Assembly: GCF_047495875.1 (NCBI RefSeq)
Contig: NC_092474.1
Coordinates: 4,171,001-4,235,000 of the forward strand
From: Pithys albifrons albifrons
Lineage: Eukaryota; Chordata; Aves; Passeriformes; Thamnophilidae
DNA: 64,000 nt
Direction: 5' to 3'
A program made the position numbers and the translations under genes. Positions within the stretch are counted from its first letter, which is position 1, and each line of letters begins with the position of its first letter. Below are positions 1 through 13,900 of the stretch, piece by piece. The notes beneath the pieces were generated by a model that saw nothing but the letters and a program-made list of their open reading frames with translations, was not told the origin of the DNA and did no database searches.

Positions 1-3000
1 CAATTTGAGCTACTCCAGAGCACATCTGAATGGTGTTACCTGCAGGTTCCTTTTACAATTCAGCATCACTGTATCTGAGTGCCTCAGACTTTCCCTTTGC
101 TCTTGCCTTGCAGTATTCCCACAAAACAGGGGCAGTCACCTCCTGTGCAAGCCTGCCCACACCAGGCAGCCCATGCTGCAGCCAAAACTGGCCTCACAGC
201 TCCAAAACACTAGTCCAGAGTCTTAAATGTGGCTTTATTCCTCATTTTGGAGTAAAACAAAACAAACCCCACAAAACATCTTTATTTTGGAGTAAAACAC
301 TCCAATCTGGCTGTAATTCTTCTTCTATAGAGTTGCATTTTCTTGCTGGATGACTGATCTTTCAGATTATTCCTTTAACCTTTGTTTTGTTGGTGGCTTC
401 AATTTGGTATCAGGGCTAGAAACTCATATTGCCATCCACTGCTTTTAATCTGAGTCAAGCAGTGGCAATGAAACAGTGTGTTTTGAATAATTCTGTGTGT
501 TTTCTCACTAGAATACTGAGTCACAGCCTTAACCTTCCTACTAGTTCGTGGCAGTTGCAGCTGAGTTATTTGATTAAAATATTATTTTTACCAGCTCTTT
601 GAAAGTGCTGCAGCAATCTGATTTATCCTCATTGTCAGTGTGTTTGTTTAGTCTTTCAGACAAAATGAACTTACCATTCATTTGGCACTAATGCCAAGGG
701 AACTATTGTATTCCAAAATAATGGAGCATAATATGCAGCAAAACATGGGTATTTTGCTCACACAGTTGCATATATACACAATGGAAATTATTTGGTGGCT
801 TAGGGTGTTAATCTGCTTCTTGTGTGAATGGAACTTGCAGCTTCTGTATCAGCCCACAGTTATCCCCAATCCATGGAGGAGGTTGGTGCATCCAAGGCCA
901 GAAATGGAGCTTTTTGCTCTTGAGTTACATGGTGAGTGTTGTCACAAACCCTGGAATGTGTTGCAGGGAAAACTGACCATAAACAAATGGAAAAGCAGGG
1001 AAAGCATCACCAGTGCATCCTCATTATTGCATTTATAGTAAAGGGCTTGTCTGTTTTTCTCTCTCCCAACAGTTGAAGCAACGAGGTTTTATTTAAAATA
1101 ACTTTCTCTGGCTCAGTCTTTAATGGCTCGAAGTTAATGCCCCAAGGGATAATCTAACTTATTTTCTCTTATTTTCTAAAGCAGAGATACTACACAAATT
1201 TCTCTCCCACTAGTACAGCCAGATTCCCCAATCTTCCCCTGAAAACTGTGTGCAGCAACTTGCTTTTAAAGCCTCCCCAACACAAGGAGGGTGCACCTGA
1301 TTTTCCTGTTCTGGGCAGACACCTCCTTCAGCTGTAAACTCTTCTGACATTTCTGACAGAGATAATTATAGTGCTCTGGGGGACTTTTGGCCTTACCAAA
1401 AATAGATGGGAGGAGGGAGACATGCATTTACAGGCAACACTAGGAAGGGGGAGAATAGCATCTATATTATGTGACAGCTCCTGAAAGAGCATCACAGAAG
1501 TGCTGGCTTCATCTTCAGGCTTTCAGGTTTTTTTTTTTTTTTCATTTCCCATGATTAAATTTCTCTCTTCCCAGAAATCTTCCAATATCAAGACACATTA
1601 ATGGAAGTCCTTGCATGCATGATATTTGTTTGTGTGACAACTGTAGTGGAGCAGGAATGCATTTTACATCAGGTGATGCAGCGTGACACCTTAGGAAGGT
1701 GCCAGTAAATGTGTTCTGACTCCTACACACCTGCACTGTGCAGAGCCAGGGATGGAAAAGCTCCCACAGGCCCCAGTGCCCTGTGCTTGGGGCTGCTGCT
1801 GCAAAGGGCAGCCAGGCCTGGGCTGGGTTGGGTTGGGTGACTCCATCCTGCTGCCTCTTGGCAAAACCTGAGCTTGGCACGCAGGAGGGTAAAGGACAAA
1901 AGTAGGTGAAGTGTGGAACGATGTTACCTGAGCACTGTTGGCTGGGACACCTCCCCAGTGTGAGCTTAAAGACACCCTGATGTTTTATTCAAAGTAATGC
2001 CATGCAGGAACAAATGTTTGAGGGAGGAGGGGCAGAAAAATGATCTCATTAAGCTACAGAAAAGTAACTAAAAAGGATGGAAGATGCAGCAGGTAACCAG
2101 ATGCATAAAACCCCAGGGACACCTTGGAGCATTTCCCAAGGCTACAGTGAGAGATGTAGTCGGTAAGAAACAGTAAACACAAACCTGAGGCTCAGCTACA
2201 GGCTTTGCAAAAGACTTTAAACCTGTTCAGAACAGAATCATCACTAGGGTCATACTGAGATGAAAAAGAGTGAAATTGTGTTAAAAGATGATGAATATTC
2301 AGAACATGTAATATTAATATTCTCCTATTCCAGAAAACGGTTATTAGATTTATCCATTGCCTCTTACTTTGCTGTACTTTCATACAGAAAAAGATGCAAC
2401 TTTTTTGCCTGACTGGTGGTGCAGCCTGTCAAATAATATGTGGCCAAGACAAATTTATTTAAAAAATGTGTGAGCCAGACTTTTAAATGTGTGAGCCAGA
2501 CTTTTATACCTCCATGTCAGAGAGCACCTTGTAACCCACCAGCTTCTGATGCTGTTTGGGAAGGGGGAAATGATGCCACAACTGTGCCACTCTCTGACTC
2601 TGAATTCAGTGATCAACTCCTAAAGTGGGGCTGCAGTGCTAATATCTTGTACCAATATTTGAGAGCATCTCAACTTCATTAGGGTGTTTTACCTTTACAG
2701 CCTCACCTTGTTCTTCAGATAACTCTTGCTGTTGTTGGATTACACTAGAAAGGGATTGTAGAGTCAACAGTTACTGTCAATAGTATTTCTTATTTCTACA
2801 GAGTTGTGGGCAAAGCCTCTTCCCCAAAATGACCAAGCCCTGGCACTGAAGACTGTGGGATGTGGGCCAGCACTGCCTCTGGGAGCATGGCAGTGTCAGC
2901 TGGGCCAGGTGTGCACCACAGCAGGGGATACAAGGTGTGAATCATTATACAAGCAGCAATTAATGTAATTTTTAATGTGATTTCAGGTGACTTCTTACTT

Positions 3001-6000
3001 AAACCTATTTTTAGAAGACAAAAAAACCAATTGGAAAACAGCTAGGGGGCTGTAAGGTACGGCAAAGGCCATGCTCTAGGGATATAAGCTTTTGATATAT
3101 TGCTCAAGTTGAATTAAAGATTTGGTAACTCATTTCACTTTATTAAAGCCTCTAAAATAACAGTGCAACTTTTCAACAGCGGGGATTAATTTTTGAAACA
3201 GTACAGGGGCATTTAATTTCAATAAAGGATGTCACTTGATTGAATCAGACAAATGAAATCAGTGACCTCTGCCCAGCAAGGTTATAGTTGTAGCTGGACT
3301 TATATCTTAAGCAGATTTATGCTGAAGTACACAAGAATGGGAATTTCAGGTTAAGAAGTGCACTAAAATATCATAAAAGGGGTGACAGGACTTGCTTCTG
3401 GAGTAGGAAGGGTTAAAGGGTGCTGCAGGGGTGTTTTAAATGCTGTTGCAGGTCAGGTGTCCACAGCTATGATTTCTCAGTAACCAGATGCTCTCTGCTG
3501 CTCTAATTAAAATGTGTTGTTTAATTTTAAACAAATGTTTTAAATTAGCTCAATGGTAATGCTCCAGGGGAAATGAATTTCTGGAATAATTTTTCAGGCA
3601 CTGGACAAAACAAATGCTGGCCTACATTTTTTTGGAAAGGATGAGAGATTTCAAGTGCCCTCAATATTTGATACCTAAAATAGATGACATGGAATAGTTT
3701 CTTGATGAAAATATGGTTCATTTAGAGAGAATTAAATTGCAGATGATTATCCATCCTTTTAGAAAATGTAGTTTGTTTTTTAAAAAATTAGGAATCTTGG
3801 TTTTGTATTATGTTTTGCTCTTATATTGGTGACTGTAAGTCTTTTTATTTTAATAAGTAGATCCTTTCCTCTGAATACAATTAAGGCTCTGGAAGATCAA
3901 GACTTCCCTTTGTCTGTGTTAGGCAGAATTAAAGGTACCAGTGGCATCAAGGATTAGTGGGACACGTATAAGGCTGTAGGGACCTGCTCTTACATGAGGT
4001 TTAATTTTCAGACACTGAAGGAACTGGGCTGGGACCAACCAGACAGAGGAGGGTGGGAAGTGAAATAAATTCTGGAGTGATGAAATTACTTTGGACAACT
4101 TAATGAAAAAAAATGCTGCGATCCCAGTGAGCCATTAAATGACTGAATTCCACATGGAAGCACCCATCTCCTCTGACAAGCCTTTGACAAAACTGTTTCT
4201 TTATTTTCATGGGGAATGATTCCTGACCTAAAGATTAAAAAGACCGAGGGGAGAAAGGGACAGAACAATAGACACGAGAAAATATGTGAAAAAGAAGACT
4301 GAAGTGCTTGTGTATTCATTAAACCTACATGTAGCATTTGCAGGTGTTTGGATTACTTCATACTCAGGCTAAATTGATGGTAAATGATTTGCAGAAGAGG
4401 CACAAATACTTTGAAATCTTCCAATATACAATTTAACCTTTTCCTTTTAACTATTGTCTTTTCGGTCCTGTCATATCAAGAGGGTAATAACAAACCAGCA
4501 AGACTAATTTCCCTGAGCTCACCAAATAACTGCCTTTTGCTAATTTGGAGCTCTGAGGTTCTGTGGAATGGAAATCCAAATGGTCAGCATGCCAAAAATG
4601 GGAGGACTTCACTTAGTATTGTTGTTCTTAGGGCCCACACTGGTTAGGTCTGTAATGGGAGTGTGGAAACTAACTCTAAAAATGGGACTGTGTATGCTTT
4701 AGGGCTAATTAAAATGAAATCCTAATTAAGGGGAGCTCTTGTTCCACACACACAGGCTCTAGCTGGGTTTTGTCACACACTTCCAAATTGTCTCTAGTTT
4801 TGGGGTAATTGTGCCAAGAAAGGAAACACAGAGTAGTACCCATTGTACAGGTCCACTCCTTTCATTCAGTTCCCATGCATACAATGGCAGAATTAATTGC
4901 AAAATAAAATGCATGTAATTGGATTAATTAACAGTACATTTCAAGGTCCTGAAATACAGAATTGGCCGTGGGGTAAAACACACAATGTAGGTTTTTCCTG
5001 CAAACAGAACAAGTGCTATTTTGGGAGCTGTATCTGCAGCTCATGGAGGTGTGCTGTGCTTAAAAAGCTGCTAGGGGGGGAATGGGGCTTTGAAGGGGCA
5101 AGATAAATACTATAATTATGGCTGCAGGACAACAAAAGGATTATTCTTACCTATAAAATCATTTGAGTGAAGTTGCTGGGAAGATAATTATACCCCAAAT
5201 CGCTTGCATAGGTCTCATATTTTCCTTACCAGGACTTACAAGACTCATTGAATATTTATAGGCCTGGAACATAAGACTGGATGAAATTTAAAACATAAAT
5301 CCCATCTCAGTTTATTATGATGAAATTCCCTGCAGTTGTTGCCCCAACCTTTTAGCCTTCATAGACAGGCTTCCTGTGGCAGAGCAGGAGCCCATGTGAT
5401 AAATGATAGCAGAGCTCAGTGCCCTTGATTGATGAGCAGTGCCTCGTGTGACAACTGCAATTCAGCTCTGAGGGCTGAACTCACCACTAGTTTGGTTGTT
5501 TTCTTTTTTCTTAATGCAGCTACTGCAGAAGTGTTGTTTGTGCTTCTGCTATGGTTATCACATGCAAATGAGCACACTGTTTCCCAGATGCAGATTTCCT
5601 ATTTCTAGATTAAATACAGCCTGAAAAATCATATGTTAATTGCATTCTGAGGGTGTAGCTGAAGTTCTCACTTGAACATATTTTGTTTTGCTGGAAATAG
5701 CACAAATTCCAGATCAATGTTTTATGGTTGAAGCTTGGGGATAAATGTATCAGGCTTTAAAAAAAGCTTTCTAATCATTACTATTACTAATAATTCACTA
5801 TTAACTCAATGCTTAGGCTTCTATTCCCCATTATATATTTGTTTATTTGCTTTCAGTAACTGTAATTCTCAGAAAACAACCAATACTATTGGAAGGAAGT
5901 GGGGGAATGGCTAAGGATCAAAGCCAAACATCAGGTTATCAGAGATAAGCTGACAGGAGAGATCTGTGAGATATTTTGAGAGGAACAGGACTCCATGAAG

Positions 6001-6027
6001 TTGGCTCAGTTAGTTATAAATTGTATT
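1..6027. other. Intergenic DNA beyond the GLT1D1 3' end
   Basis: I see no supportable exon on either strand. The sequence is AT-rich with no strong coding pattern; short ORFs show no recognisable domain. In human the next gene on this side is TMEM132D, convergent with GLT1D1, but no part of it is recognisable here. Small features: a 21-bp tandem duplication at 2464-2506, a poly-T run near 1530-1543 and a POU octamer at 5562-5569. Confidence 0.6.
2464..2506. repeat. 21-bp tandem duplication
   Basis: Two adjacent near-perfect copies of AATGTGTGAGCCAGACTTTTA, period 21 bp. A simple local duplication with no further copies seen nearby. Confidence 0.85.
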
Positions 6028-6033
6028 TTTATT
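6028..6033 (-). terminator. Candidate GLT1D1 polyadenylation signal AATAAA
   Basis: First canonical hexamer downstream of the stop codon on the minus strand (TTTATT on the plus strand). ATTAAA at 7325-7320 is the nearer, weaker alternative. Neither has transcript support in this analysis. Confidence 0.3.
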
Positions 6034-7815
6034 GCCTATAAAGGTCCCAGCCACACACATCATGCTGAAAATCCATGTGGGAGGAGTTCCTCTTTTAGTT
6101 TCTAGTTTACAGTGGCCAAAAGAGACACAGCAATGCCATGGGAGGCCTCACTACTCAATGGAAAGGTCCAAGGAAATAAGAGGCTCCTCCTGAGACAGCA
6201 GGGACCCCCCAGCAGGCTGGTTCTGCTGCAGACTAAGGATCTCTTCAGGGGGAGGTGTTGGCTGCTGGCTTTGAAACTGAGAACTAGCACAGCTGCACCT
6301 CCATCCCAGCATGGCAAAGGACACACCAGCAACATGGAGGAAAAATGTGCTCAGAAGGGAGTGTAGCAATTCCTGGATTTCAACTCAGGCCAGTTTTGCC
6401 CTTGAGGGTTGTGTTATCGAAGGCAATGCTGAGCAGGGACCCAACACAAAACAAGGAGGGAAATTTTGGAGAAGTCAATACACAACATTCAAATTACTTT
6501 CTGGTTTACTACACCACACTGTTGCAAAACAAAAATAAAGAAGAAAGCTTAAAATACACAGTGAGCTTCATTATTACAAAGAGAAGTCTGACACAACAGC
6601 CACTCAAATCAATAGAAAACAGTTCACTGGCTCTCCTTGGGGGCAGGATCAAGCCTATACAAAGGAAACAGCTTCCTAAGAACAAGTAGTTAAAAATCTG
6701 ACCCTTATTTTTTTCTCTAGATGCAAGTTCTTTGATGACCAATTACAGATGCAAAGATAAGTCCACAATCACTGGGCTGGCAGGGATGATTAGTCTGGAC
6801 TTTAAGCAGAGTTAAGTCCCACTTTAAAACAGCCTGCTGCAGTATATTACAATATATCCTGAAAAGCCACAAATGAGAACAAACTGTACCAAAATACACA
6901 GTAAACTGAAAATACCTTTCCCTTCCACACTTCATCCCTTTTTATAACTCTCATAAATCTTTTAGTAAATAAGTAAATCACAGAGGTACCAAAGGAACTG
7001 GCAAACTAAGAGGTAGTTTACGTAACAAATCTCTGTCTCTGAGCTCCTTTTGCTGCTGCAGCAGCACTGGAGATCTGGACCAGGAGGGGCTGTGCCAACC
7101 CTCCTGCTCTGGTGCCAGGACCCCAGGGAAAATGCAGGCACAGGGCTGTTTGGTCATAGCAGCTGCTCTGAAAGCCATGCAGGTACTCAGAGGGCAGTCC
7201 AAAACATGCCCTGTACTCCTCACTTTCCCCAGACATCAATTCTCTGGTTGCTTTTTGGTCCCCTGATCACTGTGCAGTCAACAGAGATGTTGATCTGAAG
7301 AAAGTTTTCATCTTAATAATTTAATACTCTGTTTATATATTCTTGGCTTTATGAACATGAGTGTGTGTGTATGAGGTGTACCTGAATAGGTTCAGATTGG
7401 TATAATTGGAAAGGGAACTGCTGCTGCAGCTTGGTTGGAATGCAACATCATCAGAGGACTTCACAGGAGCTCTGTGTGGTGGAGTGCTCTGCTGTGTGCA
7501 GAAATCTGCCTCCCTTTGAGGCCTTGCAACAACAAGAATTTGGTTTCTACTCAAGGAGTATATTTCTCCTAATGATCTTACAAAATGATCCTGGTCTGTG
7601 ATGAATTGGCACACCAGGGACAGTGTGCTGAATCAGATAAGTTTGAGAGTTTTGAAGTAGCAGCAACTCCTGTGATCTTGGTATGTTTAAATAGAATAAT
7701 AATGCATGTCTTACTATCTCGTCTAACAAGATCCCAAGAGAATTCCAAGTGTAATTACAGATCCATCATTAAAGTGCTCTACATAGACTGCTGCCTATCA
7801 GCTGGAGTCTTGAAT
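6028..7815 (-). other. GLT1D1: Probable GLT1D1 3' UTR and flank
   Basis: This is the sequence downstream of the GLT1D1 stop codon on the minus strand. An ATTAAA hexamer lies at 7325-7320 (about 0.5 kb of UTR). The first canonical AATAAA I found is at 6033-6028 (about 1.8 kb of UTR). I cannot tell which is used. No coding region is supported here. A 16-nt perfect palindrome of CTG/CAG character sits at 7051-7066. Confidence 0.4.
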
Positions 7816-7962
7816 TTACTGGAGTCTTTGGACAAGATTCTGGTAGGTTTTCCTTTCGCTTTCCCATGAATGGTGTTTCTTCACATAGTCTTTGGCCCTT
7901 GTTATAATTTCTTTTTCCATAATGGGGTCATTCTTCAAACTCTTGGACAGCACAACAAACTC
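7816..7962 (-). CDS. GLT1D1: GLT1D1 exon 12 (residues 294-341 and stop)
   Basis: The terminal coding exon begins [20 protein letters not shown] after the acceptor TATCTTTTTTTAG and ends with TAA at 7818-7816. Human has EFVHLAKRLVSDPALEKEIV and [23 protein letters not shown] at the C-terminus. Here the end is [18 protein letters not shown], five residues shorter. Confidence 0.94.
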   Translation of the reverse strand, partial: EFVVLSKSLKNDPIMEKEIITRAKDYVKKHHSWESERKTYQNLVQRLQ

Positions 7963-10900
7963 CTAAAAAAAGATAAGGCAAATAATAAATTAAAAGTTCC
8001 TGGAAAAAGTTCTAATGATACTGAAATAGCTGGTACCTGTATCTTGATCTTGGTAAAGCACTTCCAAGTGTGAGCCAATATATGAAGCTGTTCAAAGTCA
8101 TTTTTCAAGGTCAACTGCCATAATTTATTTATAAACAATGATCAATAAATAATTATCTTACACAACCCACCTACTAAGACATTTAAAATTAAAAGCAATT
8201 CCTGGAATGTTAAGACAAAGGAGCAAAAAAATTGAATGACACAAATACTGCTTACCTACCCACATGTTAGAAAACCAGGCTGGTAATAAATTAATTACCT
8301 GGTCTGCATGGAGGATAATTGGTATCAGGTGTCTGATCTCAGCTCAGCTACACCTAAAGCTCATTGCTACTGTGACAGCTTCAGTTAATTTTATGGTAAG
8401 ACTAAAGGACTCATTACAGAAATGTGGTCACAGTGTGAAGATGGAGCAGCAAGTTCTTCTGGAGGGTCTGCACCAGGGCAGTGACAGATACAGCAGGGTA
8501 AGCTCAACAAACTCTTTTAAAATGCTATATATTTCCTTTAACTTCACTGGGTAAAATACTAGATCTCACAGATTACAACTATTCTTTGTCTGCTCCTCTG
8601 ACACTCTCATTTAGTTCCAGGGAAGAGAAATTGTGAACTTCAAACATGTGAAAGGAGACTTGATGTCTGAACTAATCTATTCTGAGCAGCTGGTCTAATT
8701 TTCTATCAAGAGACAACTTCCAATGCTTCAGCCAGATTACAAATGTGCTCAGATCTGTGCAAAACAGTGTCTTGGTTCAGCTCAGCAAAGCAGACAGCTC
8801 TTGTGTCAATGGAAAATTAAGTTAATGCATTACTACACAACTGGTAATGAAGATCAGTGCATAGGGACATGGGGGACAAAAAGGATGAGAGAGGAGATAC
8901 ATTATTTACACAATCTGTCAGCTGTGAAAGGAAACATCTCAGATAAGATCAGAGTTCATATCAACACTAGGTTAAGCACCAAACTATACTTGAAAACCTA
9001 AGTACACAAGGTATAAATACCTACAGAGATATAAAATCTTTGGTTACCACAGAATCAAATTTGCTGTTGTAATGGCACTGATGGCTATACATAATACATA
9101 ACTGTAATGTGACCCCTGGGAAACAGGGATACAGGAAATCACGTTGAACATGGGAGAACACTGCTTTGACTCTCACTGACAAGACAAACTATCAGTATAA
9201 GCATCCCTGCCATGAAATTTAAATAGAGATGCACAGCAGTTCTGTTGAAGGGTTTGGAATTAGGTAATAGAATAAGGGGATTTTCATTCATGCATGTTAA
9301 CAATAACCTCTTACTCCACCCAAAATCAGTGCTGCTTGTAATCTTTGCTGTGGCCACAGAGCACTGAGAGAGCAGCCTCTGGAACAGCCACATGCTTGGT
9401 GGCCAGCCTGCTTTGCATCCCCAGCTGCCTTGCATGTGCTGATTTAACTGGTGTGTTCAGTTCCTGACTTGGAATCTCTGTGGTCTCAGAAAGGGGTTTT
9501 GTGAGACTGTCCCTAGAAGAGACAGGAGAGGCTGTCGAGGGAGCACCTGAGGCTGTGTCTGTCAGACACTGCAGATCCAGCTGCTCCACCCTCAGACACC
9601 TTCCCTCCCTTCCTCCACAGCTGCCAAGAATACAGAACAGGGAAGGTGGGAAAGTCTTACATGACTTATGCTGCTTCATCCAATTGCCTGTGTAATCATG
9701 GCAATAAATACTGTTCACACTGAACTACATCCCAACTTTAATTTTATGCTCCTGTGGAGGATTTTATTTAAAGTAATGTTTAAAACTAATTTATGTAAAT
9801 TACCTAAGAACAGAAGCAGCAATGTAACATTTCTTGACAGGTAGTCCTATTAGCATTCTTTTAAAATGTGGATATAGAGGACAAAACCTTGGAAACATGT
9901 ATATGATAGAAGAAATGAGATCCTATTCACAGTTACAATACTTAAGGCCGGGGATAATTCGAGGAAAAACTGCCAAACTGAGTCCAAAGCATAAAATTTG
10001 AAAAAGTGAAGGAGAAACAGCAAATGGAAAAATACCAGGACTTCTCAGCTTTATTCCTACTTTGTCTACTAATCCAATGTGACCACCTACAAGCCACTTG
10101 CAATCTGAATGGAAGCCAATGGGAAGATTCACTGTGACTTATCTGGGTTTTGCCTCGTGCCCTTGGAGCAGCTGGCTTAGCTTGTTTGCAGGTTTGGATG
10201 CTCAGCTTTGCACAGCACTAACTTCATTTTTCAGGTGTCTCCCTTAACTCCAAGTGACTTGCGTTTCAGTTGTAGTTCTGAGCTAAAGTCTGGGCTCCCA
10301 CTTCTCAGCTCTTCCAGAAAATCCAGCATGTCATTTTGCTTTCCTAGAAGCTCATGCTATATAAAATAATGACAGGCAGGTAACGTGTCTCTATCAGCTG
10401 TTAATGCTGTGCAAGTGATATTTGCTCAATATTTCTGCACTTATCTTTTGCTGTAGATAGGAACTAAGCTTCAGTTTTGGTGCAAGAGGGGCAAAATTCC
10501 CCAACTGCTTTTCAATTATCAAACATAAGGGTATGCATTTCAGCAGCCAAAATTAAGAAGGTGACATGCATGCTAATTTACTACTTGGGGCCCATCCATA
10601 TTTCTAATAAGCCTTTTATTCACATACAGAAATGGGTATAATTAATATACATGTGACAGTAAAACAGTGTAAAAGTTGAGCTTGAGTAGTTAGCCACAAC
10701 CCAGAAAAACTGGGGAGAAGATCATGTTCTGTACATCCAGAACTGCTCTTACATCTGCCCTTTTCATAGGAAGTACTTCACTACAAACACAGGCATTTTT
10801 CATCAGCAACCTCCATTATACAGTTTTTTCCTGGTAAATTGACCAATCATCCTTAAAGAAAATGTCAGCTTCTCTGTATAGTGCCTACAATAAATTCTGT

Positions 10901-13900
10901 ATAATATTTTGCAGAGACACAGAAATACAGGTATCCAGGAGATAAAGCTGGAAAATGAGTGCACTGAGTAAAAAGAATGAATAATTCTTCAATTACCACG
11001 AGAGCTGCACCGGTGCCACAGCTCACACATAATGAAAATAAGATGCATGGTTAATATATTATTTATATCATGAAAGTAAGTCTGCAATTAAACCATTTCA
11101 TGTCAGCTTCAGCAGATAAAAGAATATGATTCTTAAACAACAGAGGATCACTCCAGGGAAGGCAAACCTGGTGCAAATCCAGAATAGCAACAGATCTACC
11201 TGGTGGCAGAGAGAGCTCAGGAGTAGCTGGTCCACCTCTGCACTTCACAGTGCAAAGGGCCAGTGTTTCTAGGCTGGTCAGTGAGTGTAGGTACTGCCAG
11301 ACATTGAAAATCAGCCTATTCAGTGTAAAGGTTCAAAGCTCTAAAAACTTGGCCTATATCCTGGCTTGAAGCCCTGGTGGAAGTGGCATTGACCCATGTT
11401 TGGCAGAGGAAACCATTAATGTACCATCAGTGTATTGCTGCCTGGACCCAGTCGAGCTGTGGTTCCCCCTTATCACTTCAAAAGTTGTCTCTGCTAACAG
11501 CAGTGTGTCCCTCTCTCCACCTCTGGTCATGCTTGGCCCTTCTCTTGTTGGCTTTGAAGATTATTTACCTCCTTCTGTTTACTTAGGTCCCTCTGTCAGC
11601 TTTTACAGACATTGAACATAAAATTCTGAAACTTAGCATGCTGAATGACTCTTTGTGTCATCCCTTTTAACGTGGTTTTGCATTATTTATTGCCCCATTC
11701 TTATCTCTCCCTTATTTTTTATTTCAAGTTCCATTAACTCAGTGTCAAATATTCCATAAACTTGCAAATTCATGTAGCAGCAGGATCAAACTATGATTTA
11801 AAAGTAATGTGCACAGTAATGTTCCCAAATGATGTAGTGTCAAGGACAAAACGTTCCACAGCTTTCCCTTTCACATTGACTATTTCCACCTCAGGATTGG
11901 CTTCAGGGATTGGCAAGGCTTTTGCTATTTCCAGTCAAATGCAAATGGTTAACCATGACTACACTTAGACACAACATTTCTTACCTTCCTGTAAGTCACA
12001 AAAGCTCATTTCCAGCAAGAGGGAAAGAAGAAAGCCAACAGCACTCACGATTTGAAACAATTCTCATTGCATAATGGTCAATTAATATCCCTCTGATTTA
12101 GCTTTCAGATGATAAGAGGCACAATTGTTCAGATCTAAGGGAACAGTTTGTAAAGCTTTCTCTCCTCAGATCAGAAACAACTTGAAAATAAGCACTGCTT
12201 TCTGCTCTTGAGCTATGATCCAGTCTTGTATCATCCCAACCAGGAAGGATCCACCAAACTTAGCAATGCAGATTTATTTTCTAGTCTTTGGTGGTTCAGA
12301 TTTTTTGAAGTCAGAGACAGACTTTGCCAAGCACCTGGATACAGTTCTAACCTCTCTGCATTTCCCTCACTAACCTGATGCATTGGATGGTACAGCAGAA
12401 AAGGTGTCCAAGTAATCAGAATAATTAAACCCCCCAAAAATTCTTACTAGAACATGTTTTCCATTCTCCATTCAGTGAGACTGAATCTTCTAAGGCACTC
12501 AAAGTGCCCTGGGCAGAGTGTTCCTTCTCCCAACAATTAAAATGTGTGGCAGAATTCAAAACTGTAAGTTTTCTAACTTAATTGCATTTCTTTGATCTAA
12601 TAGAACTCTTAACCTCTGATAGACTGTGTGCAGTGGTTTAAAAACTGTATTTGATATGGTTTGGGGAGATAAGGAACAAGAGTAAATGGTTACTTTATCT
12701 TTAAAAGCATGAGTGATGATGATTGGCATTCTGAGCTCATCCCTGCAAGAAGGAAGTTTTTCAACAACTCTACAGTGGGATTGGGGCATTATCCTGCAAA
12801 AAAAAAATCTTCCTGACCCATTCGTGAATTTTGACAGTTTATAAATCATTTGACACCAATGCAAGTATTTTATTAATTGAGATACAATCACTGTTTACCA
12901 GAGAAAGCAGGGGCATTGCTTTCCCTTCTCAGGCAGGGTGGCTGCACAAACATTGCTGATTCCAGGACAAACATTACCCAGGAGTGTGCCAGTTCATGTG
13001 GTAATCAAGTTACCATCTTCACCTAAAAGAGATTTCTGTGGGCTGCTGAAACAGTAACAGCAAAAAGGGAGAGTCAACAAGCAGGGGCAGAATGGGAGGT
13101 TCTGATCTTTAGCACAGCACAGTGCAGAGATGGGAGCTCAGGCAGAAAGGGTTTCCAGAAATTAGGATTACAGGCTGTAGACATATTTACAGCCTGTACA
13201 TTGTCCTTCAGTCCTTAATCATTTGTACAGAGTCACAGATGTCACTGGAACTGCTCCTGTACTTGAAACTGCACTTTCCTCTCAGAGAAATACAGAGCAT
13301 ATTTCCAATTGATCTTGAATTCCAAATAAACACCTGGAATGTAGGATGCTGGGAGATCACAGAAGAGGCTGCTTACAAGGATGTATGATGAAGCTAATTG
13401 GGTCTGCTATGAATAATGTATTTGAATGCCAAGCCAAATGCAGCCAACATGTTGAGGGAAACAACAGAATGTACCAGCATCAGTAGCAGGGGAGCTCTGG
13501 GTCTGTGTGTTCAACAGGATCATATGTCCTGGAAGTTTTGAAGGAGCATGTGGGAGTCAATGGATTTTTTTCAGGGAATACATGTACAAATATTTTATAA
13601 ATAGCTTTACATCTCAGCCTCCATTAGCCTGGAAGTACCCCATTTCCAAAGGATATTGCAAGAAGTGGGAACATTTCCACCACAAAATAAATTCCAGAAG
13701 TTATCGAAGAAATTTTCTCTTTTGTAGAAACCATTGGAAACATTGAATATTCCAGAAACAAACAAACAAAAAACCACCATTGCAAGAACTTTTCTATTAA
13801 GAAAAACCTCCAAAACTAACCAAGAGGATTCATCTTCCTGAAACACAACTTAATAGGATGCATTAATCACACACTCCACAAAGTAAATAAATATGATACG

